Origin: Anaerobaca lacustris
GTDB taxonomy: Bacteria > Planctomycetota > Phycisphaerae > Sedimentisphaerales > Anaerobacaceae
Direction of reading: 5' to 3'
DNA length: 64,000 nucleotides
NCBI RefSeq assembly: GCF_030012215.1
Contig: NZ_JASCXX010000013.1
Location: forward strand, 1 to 64,000
Under the pieces are notes generated by a model. It ran no database searches, had not been told where the DNA came from, and was given only the letters and a program-made list of their open reading frames with translations. Made by a program: the position numbers and the translations under genes. Below, piece after piece: positions 41,956-49,712 of this stretch; position 1 is the stretch's first letter, and every line of letters starts with the position of its first letter.

Positions 41956-43323
41956 ATGGGCAGAACCAAGAGAGATATCGAACGAAACGAGCAGGTGTAT
42001 CAGCTCAGCACGCTGGTGGCGGGGGAGTTCTCGCTCCAGGAAGTGCTCGACCGGCTGGCGGAGGCGGCGGTCAAGATCGTCGGCGCCAGGGCCTGTTCGA
42101 TCCGCCTCGTGGACGAAGAGACCAACGACCTGAAGATGCGCAGCACCTACGGGCTCAGCGAGGAATACCGCAACAAGGGCCCTGTGACCAAGGACGACGA
42201 GGTCATCCGGGCCGCCTTTGCCGGGCAGGCGGTGGTCATCGACGACATGCGGGACGACAGCCGCATCCAGTACAAGGAGGCGACTGAGAGAGAAGGGCTG
42301 GTCAGCCAGTTGACGGTGGCCATGCAGTTCCGCAACCACCCCATCGGCGTGCTGCGTCTCTACAGCCCGCGTCCAAGAGGCTTCAGAGAAGACGACACCA
42401 TCGTCGCGCGGGCCGTCGCATCGCAATGCGCGGTGGCGATCACCAATGCCAAGCTCTACGGCGAGGCGATTGCCGGCCAGCGGATGGCCGAGCAGATGCG
42501 TTTGGCCGGCCTGATCCAGCGCCGGATGATCCCGGAGAAGGCTCCAAGGATCACCGGATTGGACATCGCGGCTACCTATATCCCCTGTTTTGACGTGGGA
42601 GGCGATTTCTACGACTTCCTTCCGATCAGCGATGGGCGGATTGTCATCACGATCGCCGACGTGATCGGCAAGGGTGTGCCCGCCGCGATCATGATGAGCT
42701 GGTTCCGAGGCGCGCTCCAGGCCTATACCGAGGGGTTCCGCGAGGTGCTCAAGGACATCGGGCCGGTCGAGGGCGATCTGAACAGCGGCCTCAAGGCGGC
42801 GATCCGCACGAAGAACGCGATCGAGAATTTCAACAAGATGGCGTGCATCGAATGCCGCGAGGGCGAGTTCATTACGCTGTTTTACGCGACCATCGACGCG
42901 ATCGAGAAGACGATGACCTACTGTAGCTGCGGGCACGAGCCGACCGCCCTGATACGAAACGGTCACGTCGAGGACCTGGCCAGGGGCGGACTGGTGCTCG
43001 GCGTGGACCCGCAGGCGAAGTACGAGATCGAGACGGTTCAACTGGAAGAGGGCGACTGCCTGCTGTTCTACACCGACGGCCTGGTTGACGCCATGGATTT
43101 CAACAGTGTGCTCTGGGGTCGCGACCGGATGGTCGAGGCGGCCAAGCAATTTGCCGATTGCCCGGCCGACCACGTGGTTCGTAACGTGCTGGCCTATCGC
43201 CGCCGGTTCGCCGGGCTGGCCCGTCAGGTGGACGACACGAGCCTGATCGCCGTCAAGGTCGGCCCGCCCCGGCGAACGGAAGGGTGCCGCGAGTGCGACC
43301 CATGCGGCGACGGCAACCGATAA
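41956..43323 (+). CDS. GAF domain-containing SpoIIE/RsbU-type protein phosphatase
   Basis: A 455-residue protein. Residues about 10-170 form a GAF domain (LAEAAVKIVGARACSIRLVDEE...FAGQAVVIDDMRDD...RLYSPRPRGF). The PP2C-type phosphatase follows, with the metal-binding motif PCFDVGGDFYDF, then IADVIGKGVPAAIMMS and FYTDGLVDAMD. Such proteins dephosphorylate anti-sigma-factor antagonists and switch on partner-switching stress responses. No RsbV/RsbW gene is seen nearby, so the target is elsewhere. The start follows the predicted promoter at 41890-41924. Confidence 0.9.
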   Translation: MGRTKRDIERNEQVYQLSTLVAGEFSLQEVLDRLAEAAVKIVGARACSIRLVDEETNDLKMRSTYGLSEEYRNKGPVTKDDEVIRAAFAGQAVVIDDMRDDSRIQYKEATEREGLVSQLTVAMQFRNHPIGVLRLYSPRPRGFREDDTIVARAVASQCAVAITNAKLYGEAIAGQRMAEQMRLAGLIQRRMIPEKAPRITGLDIAATYIPCFDVGGDFYDFLPISDGRIVITIADVIGKGVPAAIMMSWFRGALQAYTEGFREVLKDIGPVEGDLNSGLKAAIRTKNAIENFNKMACIECREGEFITLFYATIDAIEKTMTYCSCGHEPTALIRNGHVEDLARGGLVLGVDPQAKYEIETVQLEEGDCLLFYTDGLVDAMDFNSVLWGRDRMVEAAKQFADCPADHVVRNVLAYRRRFAGLARQVDDTSLIAVKVGPPRRTEGCRECDPCGDGNR

Positions 43324-43333
43324 CGAGGGGACG

Positions 43334-44020
43334 ATGGCGCTGTTCGTGGTGACAATCGACGGTCCGGCTGCCAGCGGAAAGAGCACGGTGGCGCGCCGGG
43401 TGGCCCGCCGGATCGGCGCAACGTTCCTCGATACGGGTGCGATGTACCGCGCCGTCACCTTCGCGGCGATGCAGGACGCCGTCGATTGGAGCGACGAGGC
43501 GCAGTTGGTCGGCGTGGTCGAGAGGCACGCCTTCGCGTTCGAGGCCGACGACGACACGATGCGGGTCTTCGTCGACGGGGTCGATGTCACCGACGGGATC
43601 CGCGATCCGGATCTGACCGCGAACGTTCGCCACGTTGCCGCCTCGCCTCCGATGCGTGCCAGGCTCGTCGAGATGCAGAGGCAGTTCGCCCGGCGTTTCG
43701 GTCGCGTGGTCACCGAGGGCCGCGACCAGGGGACCGTGGCGTTTCCCGATGCCGACGTCAAGTTCTACCTCGTCGCCGATGCGACCGAGAGGGCCCGCCG
43801 GCGCAAGGCCGATCTCGAAGCCCAGGGCGTCGCGGCCGACCTCGACGAGCTTCGTCGTGCGATCGAAGCGCGCGACCGCAGCGACGAGAGTCGCGCGGTC
43901 GGACCGCTCAAGCCGGCGGCCGATGCGATCTGCGTCGATACGACCCGCCTGACCGTCGATGAAGTTGTCGAGCAACTGCTGAATCGAATCAATGCCGGAG
44001 GCGAGCAGCCTCCGGAATAG
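43334..44020 (+). CDS. cmk: Cytidylate kinase
   Basis: A 228-residue protein with the P-loop GPAASGKSTVARRVA, substrate loop FLDTGAMYRAVT and the CMP-kinase insertion with TEGRDQGTVAFPDADVKFYLVADATERARRR. It phosphorylates CMP and dCMP. It is ten bases after the GAF-SpoIIE gene and is followed by plsC after three strong hairpins. A cmk-plsC order is common in Firmicutes and other bacteria (with rpsA), but rpsA is not present here. Confidence 0.94.
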   Translation: MALFVVTIDGPAASGKSTVARRVARRIGATFLDTGAMYRAVTFAAMQDAVDWSDEAQLVGVVERHAFAFEADDDTMRVFVDGVDVTDGIRDPDLTANVRHVAASPPMRARLVEMQRQFARRFGRVVTEGRDQGTVAFPDADVKFYLVADATERARRRKADLEAQGVAADLDELRRAIEARDRSDESRAVGPLKPAADAICVDTTRLTVDEVVEQLLNRINAGGEQPPE

Positions 44021-44093
44021 GTCGGATGAGTCCTATCGGTCCCATAGGACCTATCGGACCGATACGACATATGCCGAACGCTTCGGCGTTCGG
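43995..44093 (+). repeat. Three consecutive hairpins between cmk and plsC
   Basis: Hairpin 1: CCGGAGGC/GCCTCCGG (43995-44002, 44008-44015), inside the last cmk codons. Hairpin 2: TATCGGTCC/GGACCGATA (44034-44042, 44056-44064), containing a direct CCTATCGG repeat. Hairpin 3: CCGAACGC-TTCG-GCGTTCGG (44074-44093), nine bases before the plsC start codon at 44103. All three stems are perfect. Confidence 0.8.
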
Positions 44094-44102
44094 GTTTCTG
44101 CC

Positions 44103-44798
44103 ATGCTGAAGGAAACGATCAAAGTCAAGTGGTACTTCGTGGCGCGGTTTCTGTGCCAGGTGTTCACGCTGCTGTTCTTCCGCTACCGCGTGTACGGCCG
44201 CAACCAGATCCCCGCCGACGGCCCGTTCATCGTCGCCGGCAATCACCAGAGCTTCCTCGATCCGGTCTTTATGGGCATCGGAGCCAAGCGCCGCATGCTG
44301 TTCATGGCGCGCGATTCGCTCTTTCGCTCGCGTCTCTTCGGCGGTCTGATCCGTTCGACCAACGCCATCCCGCTGGCGCGCGACAAGGCCGACATCGGCG
44401 CGATCAAGCTGGTGCTTGCCCGGCTCAAGGAAGGTCACGGGGTCTGTCTCTATCCCGAAGGCACGCGAAGCAGCGACGGGAAGATCACCGCGTTCAAGCC
44501 GGGCTTCGGCCTGCTCTGCCGCCGCTCGCAGGCGCCCGTCGTGCCGGCCCTGGTCGATGGCGCGTTCGAATGCTGGCCGCGCCACCGCACGCTCTTTTCG
44601 CCGGGCCCCATCGTCGTCTGGTTCGGCGAGCCTCTGCCGCCGGAGGAGATTCGAAGGATGACCAACGAGCAACTCGCCGACTGGCTCACCCATACCCTCC
44701 GCCAGATGCAGCACCACTGCCGCCTCAAACAAGGCAAACCACCCTACGATTACACCGACGAATCGCCTTCGCCTGACTCCCGTCAGAGTATCGAGTAG
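44103..44798 (+). CDS. plsC: 1-acyl-sn-glycerol-3-phosphate acyltransferase
   Basis: A 231-residue PlsC-type acyltransferase. The catalytic motif NHQSFLD fits the HX4D signature, and the acyl-acceptor motif is YPEGTRSSDG. One N-terminal hydrophobic segment (FVARFLCQVFTLLFF) anchors it to the membrane. It makes phosphatidic acid from lyso-phosphatidic acid. The ATG at 44103 follows a TTCG tetraloop hairpin, so its translation might be structure-regulated; no good ribosome site is seen before the ATG. Confidence 0.9.
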   Translation: MLKETIKVKWYFVARFLCQVFTLLFFRYRVYGRNQIPADGPFIVAGNHQSFLDPVFMGIGAKRRMLFMARDSLFRSRLFGGLIRSTNAIPLARDKADIGAIKLVLARLKEGHGVCLYPEGTRSSDGKITAFKPGFGLLCRRSQAPVVPALVDGAFECWPRHRTLFSPGPIVVWFGEPLPPEEIRRMTNEQLADWLTHTLRQMQHHCRLKQGKPPYDYTDESPSPDSRQSIE

Positions 44799-44934
44799 TC
44801 TTGCCGCCTGGAATCCCAGCCTGTCTGCAGAATAGTCTCGCCACAGACATGTGGGGCTTCATGCGGACGGGAAGGAGCCCTGGGCGGCGGCGGTGATGAG
44901 GCGGTTTCCGTCGGTTCAGCGGTTGTGGTACCTG

Positions 44935-45762
44935 CTACAGCATGTCCATGGTGCCTTTGTAGAAGGCGACGTCGAGCGTCATGACCATTGCGCCGCGCGT
45001 CTTGTCGAGGTCGCCGGTGATCGACTCGATCCCGCGGACGATCCTGGCCTCATCCTGTTCCGGAATGAGCGTCAGGATGGTATGACTGATCTTCACGTCC
45101 TCGCGCATGAACCCCAGAAAGCTGGCGAACAGCGGCAGGTTCGAGATGTAGGCGCCCATGCCCTCGGAGCGGAGGATCGTTGCGCCGTCGACGTTCACGT
45201 CGATCAGATACTCCAGCACGTCGTTGAGCAGTTGATCGTAGTACAGCACGATCAGCAGCAGACGGCGCTTCTGCCGGTCGCCCTGGGCCGGGGCGGCCTC
45301 TCCGCTGAGATGGCGGACCAGCACCTCATAGAGAATCTCGGGCGTGCGGGTCTTGAGCGCCTCTTTGCGGAACGTGGTCTGGCTCAGCATTCGCGCCAAT
45401 CCCGCCAGCACCTTGAGGTGTTCGGCGACCTTGTCGGACGGGGCCAGCACGACGAAGAAGATCTGCACCCGCCGACGGTCGATGGCGTCGTACTCCACGC
45501 CGTCGGGGGCCAGCAGCACGAGGATGACGAAGTCCTTGAGGGCGTCCAGCCGGGCGTGCGGAATCGCCACGCCGTGTCCGATCCCCGTCGAGACCGCCGC
45601 CTCGCGCTCGGCCAACAACTGGTGGATCTGCTCTTCGGAGACCCCTTTGAGCGGCGGCGATTTGGCGGCCAGAGCGGCGATCTTCGTCAGGGCCTGCGCC
45701 TTGTTGCGCGCCCGGAAGTCGACGCGAATATGGTCTGTGTGGATGTAATCGGCGATGTTCAT
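44935..45762 (-). CDS. PTS IIA domain fused to a PII/CutA-like C-terminal domain
   Basis: A 275-residue protein. Residues 1-150 are a fructose-type IIA domain with phosphohistidine H69 in GHGVAIPHARLD and GVEYDAIDRRRVQIFFVVLAP. Residues about 165-275 form a second domain (KRRLLLIVLYYDQLLNDVLEYLID...GATILRSEGMG), which looks like the ferredoxin-like fold of PII and CutA proteins. Its start overlaps the stop of the CPA2 antiporter by four bases (ATGA at 45762-45759). The IIA domain may be phosphorylated by the EI-HPr relay at 5.4-7.5 kb and control the antiporter. This link is inferred. Confidence 0.8.
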   Translation of the reverse strand: MNIADYIHTDHIRVDFRARNKAQALTKIAALAAKSPPLKGVSEEQIHQLLAEREAAVSTGIGHGVAIPHARLDALKDFVILVLLAPDGVEYDAIDRRRVQIFFVVLAPSDKVAEHLKVLAGLARMLSQTTFRKEALKTRTPEILYEVLVRHLSGEAAPAQGDRQKRRLLLIVLYYDQLLNDVLEYLIDVNVDGATILRSEGMGAYISNLPLFASFLGFMREDVKISHTILTLIPEQDEARIVRGIESITGDLDKTRGAMVMTLDVAFYKGTMDML

Positions 45763-47033
45763 TCCGCCTCCATTTCGTTGCCCCGCAGAATGGCGTGACG
45801 CAGCAGGAACGGCGACGCTATTTCATTGACGAAGATCGATGCCAGGACGATGTTGACCATTTCGGGGAACACCCCATAGAGCGGGTCGCCCTCGATCAAT
45901 CCCGTAGCCAGCGGCGACGACTGGATCAGCAGGACGAAGCCCAGTGCGATGCCGCCCTGGGAGAACATGCACAACCCGAGGTTGCGGCGAATCGGCGGCG
46001 CCAGGCCGCAGGCCAACGTGCCGGCGTAGGTGCCTGCGTATTTGCCCGCCGCACGCACAACGATATAGAACAGGCCCGCGATCAGCACGGTCCGCTGGAG
46101 GAAGATTCCAGGGTTCATCTCGATGCCGGCGATGACGAAGAACAACGCATAGATGGGCGGCGTCAGCGGCTCGATCTGGCGGAACAGGCGATGGTTCCCG
46201 CTGGACAGGTTGATCAGGACCGCGCCCATCACCATGTTCGCCAGCAGCGGCGAAAGGTGCAGCACGATGGCGAAGCCGGTCATGATGAACAGCACGCCGA
46301 TCGTGGCGATCAGGTGTTCGCCTGGGTTCTGAATGCGCCGGGACAGCAGGTGCAGGACCAGGCCGCCGATCGCCCCGGCCACGACCGACAGAGCGATCTC
46401 CCGCAGTGATGAGATCAGCGTGTACGACGCGGCAACCTGTACGTTAAGGATGTTGATCACGACCGTGAAGGCCAGGCCGAAGACCACGACCGCCACCGCA
46501 TCGCCCAGCGCCACGACGCCGAAGAGGTAGTCCACGAACCGCCCATGCGCCCGCAGGTGATGGATCTCGGCGATGATCACGGCCGGCGCCGTGGCGCAGG
46601 CCATCACCGCCAGCAGAATGGCATACGGATATCCGACCGGCAGTTCCGGGAAGACCCGGCTCAGGGCCAGGCAACTGACCAGCACCACCAGGAAGGTCAC
46701 GAGCAGCCCAATAAACGTGATCCGCACCACGTTGCGTCCGATCCGGCGCATCTTGCGGACCGAGAACTCGGCCCCGACGCTCAGCGCCAACAGCCCGATG
46801 GCCGTCTCCGTCACGATGTTCAGCGATGCCGTCAGTTCATGCGTGACCAGGCCGGTCGTGAAGGAGTTGACAATCAGGCCGGCGAAGATGAAGCCGGAGA
46901 TCTCCGGCATGGTCAGCCGACGGAACAGCTTGCCGAGAAAGTAGCCGATGATCAGAAGAATGCCCACCAGGAACAACGGGTGTTCCATGAAGAGCGTCTT
47001 CAGCTCCTGCCAGTATGATCCGTCCAACCACAT
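45759..47033 (-). CDS. CPA2-family cation:proton antiporter (Kef/NapA-like)
   Basis: A protein of 424 residues from ATG 47033, chosen because the promoter box at 47042-47047 lies inside the longer open frame; ATG 46988 is an alternative. It has about twelve hydrophobic segments. LTMPEISGFIFAGLIV and LSVGAEFSVRKMRR are typical CPA2 entries; ATAPAVIIAEIHH and ALGDAVAVVVFG carry the acidic and polar residues of the transport site. The C-terminal RCK/TrkA domain of KefB/KefC is absent, so regulation may come from the overlapping IIA-PII-like protein. It exchanges potassium or sodium for protons. Confidence 0.88.
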   Translation of the reverse strand: MWLDGSYWQELKTLFMEHPLFLVGILLIIGYFLGKLFRRLTMPEISGFIFAGLIVNSFTTGLVTHELTASLNIVTETAIGLLALSVGAEFSVRKMRRIGRNVVRITFIGLLVTFLVVLVSCLALSRVFPELPVGYPYAILLAVMACATAPAVIIAEIHHLRAHGRFVDYLFGVVALGDAVAVVVFGLAFTVVINILNVQVAASYTLISSLREIALSVVAGAIGGLVLHLLSRRIQNPGEHLIATIGVLFIMTGFAIVLHLSPLLANMVMGAVLINLSSGNHRLFRQIEPLTPPIYALFFVIAGIEMNPGIFLQRTVLIAGLFYIVVRAAGKYAGTYAGTLACGLAPPIRRNLGLCMFSQGGIALGFVLLIQSSPLATGLIEGDPLYGVFPEMVNIVLASIFVNEIASPFLLRHAILRGNEMEAE

Positions 47034-47041
47034 GGGGTGCC

Positions 47042-47070
47042 AATCTACGCGCCGCACCCCGAAAAGTCAA
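47042..47070 (-). promoter_or_regulatory. Promoter of the antiporter-IIA operon
   Basis: On the minus strand TTGACT (47070-47065) and TAGATT (47047-47042) are exactly 17 bp apart. Transcription would start near 47035, almost at the ATG at 47033. Confidence 0.55.
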
Positions 47071-47120
47071 CACACCGATCCCTGCAATCGCCGCGACACA
47101 ATAGCAGGCAGCTGTGTCAC

Positions 47121-47156
47121 AAGAGGGTCGAGTCCGAAAGGTCTTTGCAGTAGAAT
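47121..47156 (+). promoter_or_regulatory. Shared promoter module, copy 1
   Basis: AAGAGGGTCGA (47121-47131) is followed, 30 bases from its start, by TAGAAT (47151-47156). The same 11-mer at the same offset precedes the GH95 gene. It is a candidate activator site or an alternative -35 region for this cluster. Confidence 0.45.
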
Positions 47157-47213
47157 GGCCGGCGAGCCGAGCGTGTTTGGCGCGCCCGCTGCCGTCTTGG
47201 GAGGACATGCAGT

Positions 47214-49547
47214 ATGAAGACAACACGATGGATGCTTGGGGCGGCGCTGGTCGCGTCGCTGGTTGCAGGGAATCTGTGTCGGGCCGAGACGCTGCCGACG
47301 GGCCCGGCGCGGGCGGCGATTCCGCTGCGGCACTTTCCGGATCGGCTGCACGCCTTCGTCTGGCGAAATTGGGAGTTGCTTTCGCTCGAACGGATGGGTG
47401 AGGTGCTCCAGACGTCGCCTGCGAACGTCCGTGACATCGGGCTGTCGATGGGCCTGCCCGCCCACGTACGCCCGCCGGCTGAGTACCAGCAGCGGGGCTA
47501 CATCTCGATCATCCGGCGGAACTGGCACCTGTTGCCCTACGAGCAACTGCTGACGCTGCTCGGCTGGGACGCGGAGCGGCTGGCCTTCACGCTGCGAGAG
47601 GACGATTTTCTGTGGATCAAGCTGGGCTCGCTGAAGCCGACGTGTGCGGCGATCCGCTACGCTGAGCCAAACGAGGCGACGGAGAGGCGATGCGCCGAGA
47701 TTCGGCAGATCGTCTCGTCGCATTTCGGTGAGGCACTCACGGCACCGTCAAAACCAAGGTTCGAGTTCTTCACTGAGACGGGTCCCTCGGCGGGCGCGGA
47801 AACCGGCCGGCGCGCGAGCCGGGGCGGCGAAGAACCCATCCGCTTCTTGTATTCGTATGCAGGACTCTTCGGCGACCCGCTGCTCCATCCGGAGCTGGAC
47901 CCGTATCCCGACGTGTTGCTGCGTCGGCTCTCGCAATCCGGCGTCAACGGCGTCTGGCTGCACGTCGTGCTCTCGCAACTGGCCCCGAGCGATGCGCTCG
48001 GCCGGCCCACGGTCGATCATGACGTGCGCTTGGCCAATCTGGCGAAGATGGTCGAGCGGGCCGCCCGTCACGGCATCGCCATTTACCTCTACATGAACGA
48101 GCCTCGCGCCGTCCCGGCGTCGCTGCTGGAGGGCAGGGACGACCTGCGGGGCGTTCGGCAGGGGGACCACGTCGTGCTGTGCACGTCCGCTCCGCGGGTG
48201 CGGGGGTGGATCACGGATTCGCTGCGACATGTGTTCTCGCGTGTTGGCGGTCTGGGCGGCGTCTTCACGATCACTGCGTCGGAGAACCTGACCAACTGCT
48301 ACAGCCACACCCGCACGGCCGCCGGGTGTCCGCGATGTTCGAAGCGTTCGGGCCCCGAGGTCATTGCAGAGGTCAACGCGGCCATTGCCGCCGGCGTTCG
48401 CGAGGGCGACCCGAAGGCCAAGGTGATCGTCTGGGACTGGGGCTGGCCCGACGGCACGCCTGCCGGATGGGGCCAGCCGGACTGGGCCTCGCGAATCATA
48501 GAACTGCTGCCCGACGACGTCTATCTGATGTGCGTAAGCGAGTGGGGCAAACCCATCACGCGAGGCGGCGTCGCCGGTGCGGTCGGTGAGTATTCCATCT
48601 CGGCCGTCGGCCCCGGACCCCGGGCGCAGAGGCACTGGGCGCTGGCTCGAAAGCGAGGGCTCAAGACGCTCGCCAAAGTACAGGTCAATTGCACGTGGGA
48701 ACTGTCGGCGGTGCCGTATCTGCCCGTGATGAATCTCGTCGCGCAGCACTGCCGCAACCTGAGCGAGGCGGGTATCGACGGCCTGATGCTGAGCTGGACG
48801 GTGGGCGGGTATCCGTCGCCGAACCTCGAACTGGTCCGGCGGTTCCAGCAGCAGCCTGCGCCGACGGTGGAGCAGGCACTGAGCGAAGTGGCCGAGGCGC
48901 GGTACGGCAGCGGCGCCGCTTCGGAGATGATGGCGGGCTGGTCGAAGTTCAGCGACGCCTTTTCGGAGTTCCCGTTCGACGGCAGCTACGTCTATCGCGG
49001 TCCCAGCCAGGTCGGTCCGTCCAACCTGCTCTATCTTGAGCCGACCGGATACCCCTCGACGATGGTCGGTTTCCCGTACGATGACGTGGACGGCTGGCGG
49101 GGGATCTATCCGGCCGACGTGCTCGCCGGGCAATTCGAGAAGATCGCCTCCGGCTGGCAGGAGGGGCTGGCGATCTGGACCAGGACGCTGGACAAGATCG
49201 ACGGGCCGCAGCAGCGCGCTAACGCAAGCAGCGATCTGATCGTCGCCGAGGCGGCGGGCCTGCACTTCGAGAGCGTGGCCAACCAGATCCGCTTCATTCT
49301 GGCCCGCAACGCACTGCGCTCCGGCTCGCTGAATCGGGCCGAGCGCGATGCGGCGGTCAGCACGATGCGGGCGAGGGCACATGCCGAGATCGAGAACGCC
49401 AAACGCCTCTTCACCCTGACGCGCCAGGACCCTCGAATCGGATTCGAGGCCTCGAATCATTATTACTACCTGCCGCTCGATTTGGTAGAGAAGGCCGTCA
49501 ACTGCGAGTATGTCCTTGCGGAGCTGGCCCACCGAAGGCTCGATTGA
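47214..49547 (+). CDS. Exported conserved protein, TIM-barrel glycosidase-like
   Basis: A 777-residue protein with a signal peptide (cleavage near SLVAGNLCRAE). The first 150 residues hold two repeats beginning FVWRNWELLS and IIRRNWHLLP that look like helix-turn-helix or lid elements, with LSMGLP between them. The rest fits a TIM barrel: GVNGVWLHVVL, RHGIAIYLYMNEPRA, GVFTITASENLTNCY, KVIVWDWGWPDG and GIDGLMLSWTVGGYPSPN. An N-terminal catalytic acid may be the E in ITASENL. I recognise the family as conserved in planctomycetes and others but it has no assigned activity. It heads a pectin cluster; GH20-like or GH123-like glycosidase activity is a guess. Confidence 0.7.
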   Translation: MKTTRWMLGAALVASLVAGNLCRAETLPTGPARAAIPLRHFPDRLHAFVWRNWELLSLERMGEVLQTSPANVRDIGLSMGLPAHVRPPAEYQQRGYISIIRRNWHLLPYEQLLTLLGWDAERLAFTLREDDFLWIKLGSLKPTCAAIRYAEPNEATERRCAEIRQIVSSHFGEALTAPSKPRFEFFTETGPSAGAETGRRASRGGEEPIRFLYSYAGLFGDPLLHPELDPYPDVLLRRLSQSGVNGVWLHVVLSQLAPSDALGRPTVDHDVRLANLAKMVERAARHGIAIYLYMNEPRAVPASLLEGRDDLRGVRQGDHVVLCTSAPRVRGWITDSLRHVFSRVGGLGGVFTITASENLTNCYSHTRTAAGCPRCSKRSGPEVIAEVNAAIAAGVREGDPKAKVIVWDWGWPDGTPAGWGQPDWASRIIELLPDDVYLMCVSEWGKPITRGGVAGAVGEYSISAVGPGPRAQRHWALARKRGLKTLAKVQVNCTWELSAVPYLPVMNLVAQHCRNLSEAGIDGLMLSWTVGGYPSPNLELVRRFQQQPAPTVEQALSEVAEARYGSGAASEMMAGWSKFSDAFSEFPFDGSYVYRGPSQVGPSNLLYLEPTGYPSTMVGFPYDDVDGWRGIYPADVLAGQFEKIASGWQEGLAIWTRTLDKIDGPQQRANASSDLIVAEAAGLHFESVANQIRFILARNALRSGSLNRAERDAAVSTMRARAHAEIENAKRLFTLTRQDPRIGFEASNHYYYLPLDLVEKAVNCEYVLAELAHRRLD

Positions 49548-49566
49548 CGGCAACGAAGTTCCCCAG

Positions 49567-49602
49567 AAGAGGGTCGAATCGGCGGCCCGTTCCCGGTACA
49601 AT
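49567..49602 (+). promoter_or_regulatory. Shared promoter module, copy 2
   Basis: AAGAGGGTCGA (49567-49577) is followed at offset 30 by TACAAT (49597-49602). The match to the 47121 copy continues as R-T-C. The transcript would start near 49609. Confidence 0.45.
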
Positions 49603-49642
49603 CGTTGCGTGATGCCGTAGATCGTGCGTCCGCGCACGAGAT

Positions 49643-49662
49643 GGCGAGCGGGGACGCTCGCC
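49643..49662 (+). repeat. Leader hairpin before the GH95 gene
   Basis: GGCGAGCG and CGCTCGCC form a perfect eight-base stem with a GGGA loop. It lies within the predicted leader, about 50 bases before the ATG. The sequence resembles common GC-rich dispersed hairpins. Confidence 0.6.
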
Positions 49663-49712
49663 CTACGCGGTCGGCGCGATCGGGCAATGGCAAGATGTAT
49701 TGGGAGGTGAAC

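Noticed and set aside
39777-41969. Long antisense open frame over the GT-C-like gene
   Set aside because: The plus strand has clear membrane helices and a normal codon bias; the antisense product is Arg/Gln-rich and unlike any protein family.
41560-43761. Antisense frame over the GAF-SpoIIE and cmk genes
   Set aside because: Both plus-strand proteins have full motif sets; the antisense frame does not.
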